Shown here: in pieces, positions 1 through 11,430 of the stretch
Numbering within the stretch: position 1 is the stretch's first letter
Layout: every line of letters begins with the position of its first letter
Assembly: GCF_000001735.4 (NCBI RefSeq)
Contig: NC_003070.9
Location: 11,774,001 to 11,838,000, forward strand
Direction: 5' to 3'
Origin: Arabidopsis thaliana
Taxonomy: Eukaryota > Streptophyta > Magnoliopsida > Brassicales > Brassicaceae
DNA: 64,000 nucleotides
The notes under the pieces: generated by a model
Database searches by the model: none
Told to the model about the DNA's origin: nothing
The model's input: the letters and a program-made list of their open reading frames with translations, nothing else
Made by a program: the position numbers and the translations under genes

Positions 1-300
1 GAACTCACACGTCGCAGTCGTAGCTCCTCGACGGAAATTCGTAATATATCTCCGATTAATCGGAAAATTCTTCTTCTGAAGCGAAGTACAAAATGTACAG
101 GGCAAAATCAGAGCCATAGTTTTGGAGGATTTTGATTTTCGCGGCTTTTACTAGTCGAGAGGTTGAAGAAGATAAGAGAGTGTTTCTGAGAAAAGAGACC
201 AATCAACCATTCCACTGCTAAATCATAAACCGGAAATACAAACCAAAAACTTTTCCGGTTTACAAAATTCGGCCAATTAAACCACCAAAATCCGGTAGAG
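1..300. other. left edge, no gene supported
   Basis: No convincing reading frame is visible. The base composition is less AT-rich than the intergenic DNA further right. It could be the 5' leader or promoter of a gene lying to the left and read leftward, but this cannot be shown from the window. Confidence 0.3.
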
Positions 301-340
301 GCGGTGCGTGGATATCAGATTAGGCCAGCGAAGCATCTCT

Positions 341-460
341 ACGTGGCAACTAGATAGAAAGCTGGGAATTGAAACAAGACACGTGGCGACATTAATAACA
401 CGTGGAATTAATGTGACCCATTTGGACCGACGAAGCCATGCATACATTTCCTTATTTAAA
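341..460 (+). promoter_or_regulatory. LEA4-1 promoter with ABRE and RY elements
   Basis: Three ACGTGG cores occur at 341-346, 381-386 (inside CACGTGGC, 380-387) and 400-405 (inside ACACGTGG, 398-405). They match abscisic-acid response elements. A CATGCA (RY-type) motif lies at about 438-443 and a TATA-like TATTTAAA at 453-460, about 70 bases before the start codon. ABRE plus RY is the usual combination in seed-maturation promoters and fits the LEA gene downstream. The motif positions are seen; the regulation is inferred. Confidence 0.7.
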
Positions 461-527
461 TCGAATAAGAATCATTCAAGAGTAATTAGTTAGAGTTTAG
501 AGAAACAGAAAACTAAAGAAAAAAAAT

Positions 528-1032
528 ATGCAATCGGCGAAACAGAAGATAAGCGATATGGCTAGTACAGCCAAGGAGAAGATGGTGATATGTCAAGCAA
601 AAGCTGATGAGAAGGTTCTAAATTTAGAATTATGCTAATGATTTCGTTTAACATCATTGATATGATTAAATAGTTATGGATTGTTTGATTGATTCAAATA
701 TTAATGACGTGCAGGCAGAGCGGGCGATGGCGAGGACGAAAGAGGAGAAAGAGATAGCGCACCAACGGAGAAAGGCGAAGGAAGCAGAAGCGAATATGGA
801 TATGCACATGGCTAAAGCGGCTCATGCGGAAGACAAGCTTATGGCTAAGCAATCTCACTACCATGTTACTGATCATGGTCCCCACGTGCCTCAACAAGCG
901 CCTGTACCGGCTCCCGCACCGGTTATGGGACACGGTTACGGGCATAATCCTACCGGAGTTACCTCAGTGCCTCCTCAGACCTATCATCCGACTTATCCTC
1001 CGACGGGACATCATAATCATCATCACTACTAA
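528..1032 (+). CDS. LEA4-1: LEA group 1 (LEA_4-type) protein, two exons
   Basis: Exon 1 is 528-614, a GT-AG intron is 615-714, and exon 2 is 715-1032, giving 134 residues. The protein is very hydrophilic. Residues 1 to about 65 are rich in Lys, Glu, Ala and Met with no Pro, as expected for the amphipathic helix of the LEA_1 domain. The C-terminal half is rich in Pro, His, Gly and Tyr and ends in a His cluster. Proteins of this family are disordered in solution, fold on drying, and protect enzymes and membranes in seeds and stressed tissue. I recognise it as AtLEA4-1 (AT1G32560); length and tail agree. The promoter carries ABRE and RY elements. The exon 1 frame stops a few codons into the intron, and splicing restores the reading into an Ala-Glu-Arg-Ala stretch typical of the domain. 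Confidence 0.9.
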
Positions 1033-2880
1033 TCCGACCTACTATCTTTTTAAAATAAAAAAAAATAACCTGATTATACGTGTGGGGCCTTTAGTGGTTT
1101 TCTTAGTTCTTAGGCATGTGCTTAAAATTAAGTGATTAAGCGTTGAGTTGATGTTTGCAACTTTGCGTACACGTTTGTTGATAAATATTTTGGTTATTCC
1201 ATGCACTATCTTGTATGTCAAGAGCGTGCGCGACTCACGACATCACTTCCATTTGACTTTCTGAGTATATCATTCATTTAATAGAAAGTTTGCACTTATA
1301 AACCTGGGAAAACCAGTACAATCCCTTAGCACCGGATCCCATTCTTGACAAGTTTTTCCTCCGGCCAAAATTATTTAGAAAAATGCGTTTTCAGAACCTA
1401 AATACTAAATTGGTGTCAGCTGATTTATATTGTAAAGTTGTGTTGAGTGTTTAAATTAAAGTAATATGATTATACTTTTTGGTTTTTAAGATATAATCCG
1501 TAAAAATATGTTATTTAGTAATTTAATTATACATTTAGAGATTGATTTGTGGAATATTAGTGAAATCAGAATTTTACAAATTTAGTAAAAAATTGGCCAT
1601 TGAGACATTAGTGAAATCAGAATTTAGACTCGTTACATTAACGAAAATTCAGATTTTAGATATAAAATTAGTGAAAACCAAAACATATATAAAAACAAAA
1701 TCAGAAAACATTAAACATTAAACATAAATTTCAAAATATATAAAAATATGGTGTGATTTACTAACAAAATTTAATCATATAAAACCCTGTTATTGATAAA
1801 GCTTAATTGATTTAAAAACAATAATATTAGAATAATGGAAATTACGAATGAGAATCTTATTTTATTTATAAAAAGAAATTATTATTTTTCTTATCTTAAA
1901 GACAGAAGAAGAAAATGAATAAATCTGTTACTCTTAAAAAAAACCATTTCCAAACATTATGATGAAGAAGAAACATGAAAACGTTTGTAAAACAAAACTT
2001 GAAATTTGAAACAAAAATCAAAAGTCAAATGATAAGAAGTACTCCGAAGTCCAAACTAATCTTTTAGTGCAAGGTGGAACATAAAAAAATATTAGGCAAC
2101 CACTGATTATTTAAAAGAACAGCAACATGAAAATGATCATTTTTTGGTTTGGAATGAAAAAAATCAAAGTGTTTGCTTATGGTGATGAATGAGAAACTGC
2201 GTGAAATAAACTATGGTGTTCGTTTCTTCTGATTATGTTGCATACCCATATACTACCTCAAGCTCGGTTCTATATATAAAAGAATCTCATTGTTCAGTTC
2301 AACTATTTGTTTGTCCTACTGTAAGAAAAAAGTACTCAAATATGTTTCTTTGTAAATTGCTTATGGATTTCGTTTCGTATATGCAGTCATCAAATGTTTG
2401 TCGTTTTGGTATTGCAAAAGAGGATTTAACGACACGTTGTTTATAAGATTCTCTGCGAACTTAGAACAAAGGTCAAACCACACTGAACCAGTCTAAAATT
2501 GTTCATGGGATCAACGGTGGTTAAGCTTTAACCAAAAAGATTTCAGGTCTTTACTAAACCAAAATATGAAAATCCTGGATTTATTTGTTACTTAACCAAA
2601 CTTTGTGCACATCACAATTGTGGCGTAACGTAAACAAAGATGGAATTCGAATTAGATGAAGAAAAAAAAAAATGGAATTCGAATTTTCAATTTCGAAATG
2701 GGCGGTCTTTTCTTTCATTTTGAATTTTGAAATTTCTATATAACAGAAATAAAATTGGAATTTAGAGCAAAGGAAATTAAAAAGCCGTTTAAAGAAGAAA
2801 AGCTTCTACTACAAGTTTCTCTCTAATATCTCGTATTTGAAAACCCCAAATTCTCATTTTTGAAAAGTCTGTCGAAGAGT
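1033..2880. other. intergenic, AT-rich
   Basis: The first ~110 bases are probably the LEA4-1 3' UTR. The rest is AT-rich with no supported gene. A short repeated phrase (TTAGTGAAATCAGAATTT) occurs near 1556 and 1608. An open stretch at 2213-2446 has no recognisable protein features. Confidence 0.5.
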
Positions 2881-2889
2881 AACGGTGGT

Positions 2890-3432
2890 TTTGCGGCGGC
2901 GTTTCTTGGGTCACCGGCGATGATGATCTAGGAAGGTTGTTCTCTGAGTTCGGCTAGGCTAATCGATTCTAAGGTCAGTTATAAGCGGTCTCCCAAATTC
3001 CAGATTCAGTCGAGCCGATTCCGATGAATCTGTTTCCGATGTATGTTTCTCTGTTACTTGATTCGATTACGATTACTTTTATTTTTCCCAATTTGGTACG
3101 TTAAATCTTCTTGAATTTTATGAGTCTTGTTCGAGTGATTATGTGGTTTTACGCTTTCAATACATTCTCCGGTAGTTTTTTTTTCTGATTCGTGATTTGG
3201 TTTTGACAGATCATCAACGATCTCGAGACTGGGAAATAGAAATGGATTAGGATTCGTGACTTTCAAAGATGATAAATCTTTGAGGGATGTTAATGAATAG
3301 ATGGATGGAAAAACGCTCGATGGCCTTAGTAGCATCACTGTGAATGAAGAAGCGGCGGTAGAGGAGGCGGTGGTTGATATGAAAAGGCATATACCGGAGG
3401 CCGCTGTGAGGAGCGGTGGTAGTGACTGGTAA
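2890..3432 (+). pseudogene. decayed glycine-rich RNA-binding protein (GRP7-like) gene
   Basis: The first block, about 2890-2973, reads roughly as an RRM first half (G-x-S-W-x-T-x-D-D-D-L then F-S-E-F-G) and ends in Ile-Asp-Ser-Lys at a GT donor (2974). The second block starts after an AG acceptor at 3209 and reads I-I-N-D-x-E-T-G-K, then G-F-V-T-F-K-D-D-K-S, then M-D-G-K-T-L-D-G and I-T-V-N-E. These are the RNP motifs of the GRP7/GRP8 family, with the intron at the family's usual place (after the Asp-Ser-Lys). Stop codons interrupt both blocks (for example after E-F-G, after T-G-K and after D-V-N-E), and the glycine-rich tail is short and frame-shifted. The retained intron argues for a segmental duplication rather than a retrocopy. 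It probably makes no RRM protein. Confidence 0.75.
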
Positions 3433-3912
3433 AGTGGCAATCGGAGATAAACTGGTTTTGTGCATCGCTGTGCCTCCGGTTCAGTGTTCTAATCTTTTGG
3501 TTTAGTTTTTTTTCAAGTATGTTCTCTTCAATCTCTTTCTTATGCTGGTTCTTTTGATTTTTTCTTGGATTTGATGCTCTTTCAGTTTTCTTTTTGCAGC
3601 AGCAAATTTCAGAGAATTCTATATGGGTTGTTCACAATCACTTAACGAACGCATTGATATACATGCACACATACATAACATACATTACATACATGATTCT
3701 TTGTTAACTTATTTGCTTGCTTCCTCATTTTCTTACTCCATTCCTTGGTTAGTCATTTACTTCGTCAGTCCCTTACGTGTGCTTACTTGTCTCCTTATTT
3801 TTCTTCTGTAATTCTTTGCTTATGTACTTGTATGCATTCATATATGCATACATTCATACATGCATATATACATATATTCATCTATGCATACACACATATG
3901 TATTCTTGCATA

Positions 3913-4261
3913 CTTCCTTGTACACATTCATTATTGCTTCTCTGTTTCTTTGATTCGTTGTTTACTTCTTTGCTTCCTTGATTCTTTGTCCGATTCTTTG
4001 CTTACTTGTTTTTCTGCCTTCATGAATTGCTTGCTTTATTTCCAGTGTCCTTGGTTTATCTTTTTACTTCATTGTGTGTTTGCTTCCTTCCTTGTACACA
4101 TTCATTATTGCTTCTCTGTTTCTTTGATTCGTTGTTTACTTCTTTGCTTCCTTGATTCTTTGTCCGATTCTTTGCTTACTTGTTTTTCTGCCTTCATGAA
4201 TTGCTTGCATTATTTCCAGTGTTCCTTGGTTTATCTTTTTACTTCATTGTGTGTTTGCTTC
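3913..4261. repeat. 174-bp direct tandem duplication
   Basis: Copy 1 is about 3913-4086 and copy 2 about 4087-4261. They are nearly identical, with one single-base insertion in copy 2. The start of a third copy follows at 4261 and then diverges. The unit is T/C-rich and contains the phrase TCTTTGTCCGATTCTTTGC. Confidence 0.85.
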
Positions 4262-4539
4262 CTTCCTTGTGTCCTTGCTTGCTTCCTTGATTCCTTGCTT
4301 ACTTGTTTGCTTCTTTATTTTTCTATCCTCAGTAACTGTCTCATTTTATCTTCCATTAAAATATGCATTTTGCTTACATAGTTCATTATTTGGTTCATTG
4401 AGCGTCTGTCAAGAAAAATTCCTTTCGATCGCGAATGTCGCTACCTCATAGAATATCTCTTTAGTGTATGTGGAATAACTGTTATCAAATAACCTTACTA
4501 TCAAGTTCTATGATCATTATTCTCTCCAATTAATTGTTG

Positions 4540-5640
4540 GTTCTAATTGTCAGGGTTTGAGTGAGACCTCGCATTTACTTGCCACCATCTTCTGAACTGC
4601 CTCATGGATTCTCTGGCACAAGGTTTGAATTCCGTGTTTTTTCCCCAAAGTTCAACAGTTTGATGCGATGCCGCAGATATGGATTAATATAAAGTCAGAC
4701 CAACCGACAAAGGTATTCTAGATATGAAACTCGTTTGATATAGATATTCTTTCTTTTGTTCCTCTGAATCATTCAGTTGATTTCTATCATTAATTTTGGT
4801 ATCTAGACAGATGATTTTGTCATTTATTGTCCCAGATGAACAGAAAATCATCCAACGATTGTGACCATATTCTTGCTTTTGTTCCAGAAGAAGATGAAAC
4901 AAACTTCATGGTTCTCGGTAAGTTGAGTTAGTTTTATAGCTGAATCTTACAATCTTGTATATCTTTCTGGCACTGTGTATTGTAGACCAAAATTTTGTCA
5001 TGGGCTAATTTTTGATAGCTTCATCCTTACAAGGTATTCTGACACTGCAAATATGGATCACGTCAGCTCCTTGTACCTTTCTGAAGACTAAAAAGTGACA
5101 TATCAAAAATTAAAGTTATCTACAAGTACCTTTCTCATATCGCTTAGTGTTCTCATACTCTTAAGATCAGTAGTGTGTTTGGTGTCTAATTAAAGTTTTC
5201 TTTCATTTTCTTAATGAAACTAATGAACATGTGTTTCTGCTTGGTCGACACTAATTTAGAGTTTGAGGAGGACATGGAGAGGTCTATATGCGATATGAGA
5301 AGCTAGGTAAGCCAACAATCCCCTAATGAGACTACTGTTAATGAGACGTTCCTTCTTGTAAATTAACATGTAGGGAAAAGGAGAAGACAATGATAGCCAA
5401 ACAGGAGAGATAATATACACAACAACTTGCTCAATTGGAAGAACACTGAAGAAAAAAGAAGCGGGTAAATAATAGCCTTACATTTTTACACCTTCTCTAT
5501 TTCTCTTGTTGTATGACAGAATGTGAAATCTCGGGGTGTAGGATGACAAAATTTCAGCATATTGAAGAAAATTCTCGGGCTATAACCTGGATGAGTAAAA
5601 GATTAACTTCTCTTCATTTGACTCTAAAGGTAAAGAAACC
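4540..5640 (+). pseudogene. possible decayed multi-exon gene, unidentified
   Basis: Several short stretches end in good GT donors (near 4620, 4917, 5308, 5465 and 5631). They read as charged, helix-prone peptide scraps, for example F-E-E-D-M-E-R near 5260 and Q-Q-L-A-Q-L-E-E near 5420, with stops inside. This looks like remnants of a coiled-coil protein gene, but I recognise no family. Chance is a real alternative. Confidence 0.2.
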
Positions 5641-6892
5641 TCTTACGATTTTTTTAAGTTTGTCTGAAAGTATGTAGTCTATGACTTTGCTATCTTACTA
5701 GCTTATCACTTGTCTACATTCTTTTGGAAGCCTATGACTTTGCTATCTTACTAGCTTTTCCCTTTCATCCAGTCGCTTTCATTGTCCTTTATGAATGGTT
5801 GTCTAGGTGTATATCACCATTCACCAAAGTATCTTACATGCTTATTCTGCTTGTTGGTCACTACATATAGTTTATCCTCCTATCGCCTCTTTGGATCAGT
5901 GTTTTTCGTTTCAAAGTAAAGACAAATTGCTAACAAAATAGTGTTAAAATTTCAGCAGACTAGTGGCTCACTTTACAGTGTATATGGCTCAATTGTGGTT
6001 GTTAGCATTCTCACATTGTATATGGCTCAATTGTGGTAGACAGAAATATATAGCACAATTTCAGTGAGAAAGAAATTAAAGTTTGTGATTTACTAAATTT
6101 TGCAAGGAAGAAGAAAGGAGCTGATTATGGCTGCATTCTTGTTTTGTTAGAGCCCTTGTGACTGTACTAGCACCAATCTATTCCGTCTGATAATTGGACA
6201 TGTTACTTATATGGGGTGGTTAAACTGGTAAGTAAGATTGATCATGCATTTGTAGTGTTTAATACCATTTTCACACAAATAGTTTGTCTTCCTTAAAACT
6301 GTAAAAGTGAGAATTTACTTGATTTTCATTTTTGTTTTGTTTGATTGTGAAATAAGATTTTGAAAGGTCCAGTTATCTCCAAGAAAAAATATCTATGAAA
6401 TTGGTTCTGCTTCCTGGCATCCATATTTCTCAAAATTTGTCGTTGTTTCTGAGATAAACATGGTGATGATATTATGTTGTTTCAATTGGATTTCCTTAGT
6501 TAAGTAGGTAGTGGGGAATGGGGATCAATATAGCAGCAGAGAGTGATGTGGTTTTAGTATGAGGAACATGAAGGCATCAAGGTATCTAAATTTAATACTC
6601 TTGTTTCTACTATGATCTTTCATATTTTTGTATATCGGATCTAGTTAATAAATGTGATTTCAACAGGGAAGATGCTTGAAAATTACTTAAAGAGAAGCAA
6701 ATTTTCCATTAAGTTCATGCTCAGAACATATGCAGTTTCAGGTATATTATTCCACTACAGTCACAGAAGTTATCGTCTCTTTTGTTCATAGCTAATAGAC
6801 TTCTCAAAATTCTATAGTGATTGAACATGTTTTCTTCTTTGTTTCTTTGTTTCTTTGATTCTTGGATTCTTTGATCTTTGTTTACTTAGTTG

Positions 6893-7511
6893 CTTCATTG
6901 GTTGCTTAACTTGTTTGTATGTTTCCTTCTTTATCACCTTACTTGTTTCATTGTTTAATTACATGCTAAACTTGTTTTCTCAGTTTTTCCTTCATTGCTA
7001 GCTTCTTTACACAACTTGCTTGCTTCCATGATTTGTTTACTTACACAATTAGAGTAATAGTGATGAAAATTTGTGTTGAACTCGGAAAATTACAACTATT
7101 TGCAACCTAAGAGTTGACAACAAATCCTTCTAAGACTTCCACAAATGAATAATGTTAGATTTCATTACTTCTCTCGCAAATCCATTCGCCTCTAAAACAT
7201 CTCTTCATTGGTTGTTTAACTTATTTGTATGTTTCCTTCTTTATCACCTTACTCGTTTCATTGTTTAATCACATGCTAAACTTGTTTTCTCACTTTTTTC
7301 CTTCATTGCTAGCTTCTTTACACAACTTGCTTGCTTCCATGATTTGTTTACTTACACAATTAGAGTAATAAGTGATGAAAATTTGTGTTGAACTCGGAAA
7401 ATTACAACTACTTGCAACCTAAGAGTTGACAACCAATCCTTCTAAAACTTCCACAAATGAATAATGTTAGATTCCATCGCTTCTCTCGCAAATCCATTCG
7501 CCTCTAAAACA
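6893..7511. repeat. 310-bp direct tandem duplication
   Basis: Copy 1 is about 6893-7202 and copy 2 about 7203-7511. They align along the whole length with a few substitutions and one or two single-base indels. The unit holds T/C-rich DNA followed by an A-rich part with CTCGGAAAATTACAACTA. The high similarity suggests a fairly recent event. Confidence 0.85.
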
Positions 7512-7545
7512 ATTCTGGAAGAACTCAACTTCTCCTCTATATTCT

Positions 7546-7710
7546 TCAGCTCTTGGTTGTAGTTTTCAAAATAAATGGTGGCACACCATTTACGAGAATC
7601 AAAACAATGCGCTCCAAATTCCTGATCCCGTAAGCGAAATGATAGGTAGACACGTTGATCAGCTGAGTGGATTTCCCATCATACCGACAGACTCCATTCT
7701 TAGGTTTGAT
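7546..7710 (+). other. coding-like scrap, unidentified
   Basis: One frame stays open for about 50 codons without an ATG at its head. It has a codon pattern and peptide composition (N-Q-N-N-A-L-Q-I-P-D-P-V-S-E-M-I-G, then G-F-P-I-I-P-T-D-S) unlike the surrounding noncoding DNA. It may be an exon of a lost gene. I do not recognise the family. Confidence 0.25.
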
Positions 7711-8512
7711 ATATGTTTCAAACACGTATAAACATCATAACATTAATCAATATTTTTTTCACTTGTGTTGGATTCTTTCTTTCTTTGTTCCCTGTATACT
7801 TCAATATTATCTTAAGAGTAACATAGAATATATGTCATCAGATAGTAGGAAGATTGCTTCAGCCACTAAAAGCGAGAGCTCAACCCCTAGTCCTTCAGCC
7901 TCATCTTTCTGCTTCTCATTGGTGAGATCAGTCTCTTTAGTGTAAGGAATATTATTGACTGACCTAAAAGGTAAAGAGAATATCTAGATTGTAGTAATCT
8001 CTTATTGTTACGGATAACACCGTGAGCCATTGACATTGATTTCATCTTTTTTGAGATGGTCGAGATGTCTGAAGGATTCATCGAATATGGCTCTAGATGC
8101 AGTTTTTTTTTGGGGGAGATTTCAAATCTATGAATCAACATATAACGAAACAAAAATCAGATTAAATATATCACAAAACGTTCGATTCAATCGGGCAAGT
8201 GAGAGAAGACGAACCCTAGATTAATAGAAAGAAAATAAACGATGCAGTCACCTTGTTGTTGTAGTGTTCTCTGAAAACTTAATCTTAGACGAATAATATC
8301 TATTTGTATATAGGAAAAAGGCTTTAATGCTTTGTGGATTAAAAGGATATATATAGAGGAAAGTAAGGAAATAAATATTTATGAGGAAATTTGGTAGAAG
8401 ATAAGTTTTTATCTTAACTAATGATATTATTTTATATATTTTAAAAACAAACCCCCGCGGGAGTTATAGATTGCTTTAATACTAACATTAGTAATGCAAA
8501 AATACTATACTA

Positions 8513-9342
8513 CTAGGATTTAACCTGTGGTATACCACGGGGCAAATATTTTATTTATATATAGTAATCTTAAATTTTACGGTTTTAAATTTAGTATTAA
8601 AATTATATAATTTTATATTAATATTGTAAAAAAAAATTAGTGATGATAGAATAATAAATAAAGATTTAACCCGTGTTATATCAATGCAAACCCGTCCCAC
8701 TATATAACTCGTCTCATAATATTTTAATATCTTTTTATAAGGATAAATATTAATAATGTTTTATAAAGTTAAAATATATCAATAATAATATACCATTAAT
8801 GCTAATAGATCCCCTTAAAAAAGAATATTAGTGTGTAGTACATTTTAGATTTGAAAAGATTTAAATGATTGTTGTGATATATTTATTTTAATTCTAAATT
8901 TTAGTAACAAAATTGATTTATATTTAGATTTGAGAAGAAATTTGTTAAAATATTAAATGCTAATGGCATTGGATGGTAAATAAATCCCAACTTGAGGATT
9001 TATTTCATAAAAGTGCTGCAAAAATGTATATGTAGATAAATCTATTTTAACATAATTTTTCTTTTATTTATATATTTAGTATTATTAATTTTATTTAAAA
9101 AAATTAAAACATAAGACAAATATGATGTGTTATTTTCCCTTACTTGTATTTTATTGTTCAAATTTTTTCTATTAATAAAGCTATTTAAAAATATTTTGAC
9201 TAATTATTAGAAATAAAACTGCCAAAATATGTACATGTTTAGCATATCTATTAGTAAAAAAGTTTTTCTATTAATCAAACAATTATAGAGAAATATAATT
9301 TGACTAAAAATCCGGGTTGACACTTCCCATTTATACCCTTGA
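8513..9342 (-). mobile_element. non-autonomous Helitron, minus strand
   Basis: The 3' end on the minus strand is CTAG (plus 8513-8516), preceded by an imperfect GC-rich hairpin (plus 8524-8542, around GTGGTATACCAC), as expected for Helitrons. The proposed 5' end on the minus strand is TC at plus 9342-9341. The host bases are A (8512) and T (9343), matching the A/T target preference and the absence of a target duplication. No Rep/helicase is encoded. A relative lies at 29545-30153. The 3' end is firm; the 5' end is a best guess. Confidence 0.7.
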
Positions 9343-9968
9343 TCTGAGTTTTTTGTGATAATTTCATAGATTTGTTGGTTCTGGGAAATAACTTCTAAAA
9401 AGTTGTATGTGTCATATGCTGCAAAAATCTAATCGTGAATGGTGAATTCTAAACAAAGACGTAAAATTTTAAGGAAAACATAAATCTTACCGTGAAACTT
9501 TGAGTCAGTCGAGATACCATATATATTAGAAAAATAAAAGACATATATAAAGAGAATTGTGGTTGTTAATGAGAGACACATTTCTCTTAACTCAAATCCA
9601 TCTATTTCATACTAATGCCAAAATTCCAAACATCTAATCCAACTTCTCTCTCTGATCAATCTCCAAATCTTCATATGCAAATCCCCTAATCGAATGTCTT
9701 ACTCACAATTGTATGTTCACCTCTCCATTATTGATTTTTTTTATTTAACATATATAGAGATTTGTTGTAATTGCACTCGAACCAAAACAATAAAACATTT
9801 GTTATTTCAAAACCCTTTTCCAAGACGAAAAAGAAAACCCATTTCCATAGCTAACCTAGTGTGAATTTTGTTTTCTCAGATTTAACCTCCTCAAACGGTG
9901 AAATGGTAGGATTAATTTATCAAAAACTTACCTATACGGGTTTTATTTCACTTATGATAAAACGATTC
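9343..9968. other. intergenic, AT-rich
   Basis: No gene and no clear repeat seen between the Helitron and the MORF5 promoter. Confidence 0.5.
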
Positions 9969-10069
9969 GGCCCATTAACCCATTTTGTTTTTCTGCTAAC
10001 CCATTGGCCCATTTAGAATTAAAGAATCATCTGATTTAGTCATTTCGATGGTTTTCACTTAAACCCTAG
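9969..10069 (+). promoter_or_regulatory. MORF5 promoter: site II and telo-box elements
   Basis: GGCCCA occurs at 9969-9974 and 10006-10011 (site II elements bound by TCP factors). AAACCCTAG, a telo-box, is at 10061-10069, just before the start codon. This pairing is typical of Arabidopsis nuclear genes for organelle and translation proteins and agrees with the product. No clear TATA box is seen. Confidence 0.65.
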
Positions 10070-10107
10070 TCTAGTCATTTCTCAGACTCTGACCTCACTG
10101 ATCTCCA

Positions 10108-11430
10108 ATGGCGAAAACCCTAGCTCGCTCCACAGCGTCACGCATCACCAAGCGCTTAATCTCCACCTCCGGAGCCACCACTCCTTCCCCTTCTTATATC
10201 CTCTCCCGTCGATCAACCCCGGTGTTCTCCCATGCCGTCGGATTCATCTCTTCCTTGAATCGTTTCACAACGATTCGAACTCGAATGGATAGGTCCGGTG
10301 GATCGTACTCTCCTCTAAAATCCGGTTCGAATTTCAGCGACCGAGCACCCACTGAGATGGCGCCGTTGTTTCCTGGCTGCGATTATGAGCATTGGTTGAT
10401 TGTAATGGACAAACCTGGAGGCGAAAACGCTACTAAGCAGCAAATGATTGATTGTTATGTTCAAACCCTAGCTAAAATTATCGGCAGGTTAGGGTTTCTT
10501 TCAATTTCGTTGATTCATTAGTTAGAAGAAGCATTTAGTTATTGTAATTAATAATCTCTTGTTGTTTGTTTAATCAGTGAGGAAGAAGCTAAGAAGAAGA
10601 TTTATAATGTATCGTGTGAAAGGTATTTTGGATTTGGTTGTGAGATTGATGAAGAGACATCAAACAAACTTGAAGGTATGTCTTGTTGTTGTTGTTGTTG
10701 TTGTTGTAATGTTGGCGATGTAATGGATGGTTGTTGATTATTGTGTGTGTGTTTCAGGACTTCCTGGTGTTCTCTTCATTTTACCAGACTCTTATGTTGA
10801 TCAAGAGAACAAAGATTACGGAGGTGAGTTTTATGTTAATACTGTTGTTAGTGATTGCTTTAACACAGTCTATGTTTCGTAGTTCTCTGTGTGTTCTGTT
10901 TTGTGTCATAATCGATCAAGACTAAGCTTAGAACTAGAATTTTCATATATCTACTCTCAATTAAGCACAAAATCTCAGGCGTTGTTAATGTTAAGACTGT
11001 GGAGTGTGGAAGTAGAATCCGTTTCCTGCACTCAACTAGACATAAGACTCTTCTGTGTCACTTTTGTGTGTTCCATGAGTTGTTCCCTGTAGAGAAGCCA
11101 AAACATTTTGATTCCAGCCTTAAGTGTCATCTTTGACACCGATCTTTAGTCTGTTTGTTTGATAGAGAAGCTGTTTGTTTGATAGCTGAAGCTCGAGGGT
11201 CAAATCTTTAAACTAGCGTCTCTGTTTTGGTTTACTTGTTAAGTTCACTGCGTAATCAAACTCTTCTTCTAACGTATTGTGCAGCTGAGCTGTTTGTGAA
11301 TGGAGAAATAGTTCAACGTCCTCCAGAGAGACAGAGAAAGATCATTGAGTTAACGACCCAGAGAACCAATGATAAACCAAAGTACCACGACAAGACCAGA
11401 TATGTCCGAAGAAGAGAGAACATGCGTTGA
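10108..11430 (+). CDS. MORF5: MORF/RIP/DAG-family organellar RNA editing factor, four exons
   Basis: Exons 10108-10487, 10578-10675, 10758-10823 and 11285-11430 join in frame to 229 residues. Residues 1 to about 60 are rich in Ser, Thr, Arg and Ala with few acids, as in an organelle transit peptide. The conserved MORF box follows: P-G-C-D-Y-E-H-W-L-I-V-M, then Y-V-Q-T-L-A-K-I-I-G, Y-F-G-F-G-C-E-I and L-P-G-V-L-F-I-L-P-D-S-Y. MORF proteins bind PPR proteins and one another in the C-to-U editosomes of mitochondria and plastids. Length and sequence match my memory of AT1G32580 (MORF5). The exon junctions keep the MORF box continuous. Intron 2 holds a short GTT microsatellite. Confidence 0.93.
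10683..10707. repeat. GTT microsatellite in MORF5 intron 2
   Basis: About eight GTT units directly after the exon 2 donor. A likely length polymorphism between accessions. Confidence 0.8.

Larger units (their letters stand above)
3436..8512. other. gene-poor region of duplicated T/C-rich DNA
   Basis: About 5 kb rich in TTGCTT, TCCTTG and ATTCTT phrases on the plus strand, with two direct duplications (listed separately), coding-like scraps and several good-looking GT donors. No intact gene can be supported. The long frame at 3860-4381 simply reads through the 174-bp repeat. The right end, around 8160-8250, read on the minus strand looks like a leader (it contains CTAGGGTT), but no clear protein follows. 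Confidence 0.45.

Noticed and set aside
2213-2446. 77-residue frame
   Set aside because: No domain, poor codon pattern, AT-rich context.
3860-4381. 173-residue Leu/Cys/Phe-rich frame
   Set aside because: It reads through the 174-bp T/C-rich duplication, and its composition reflects the DNA bias.
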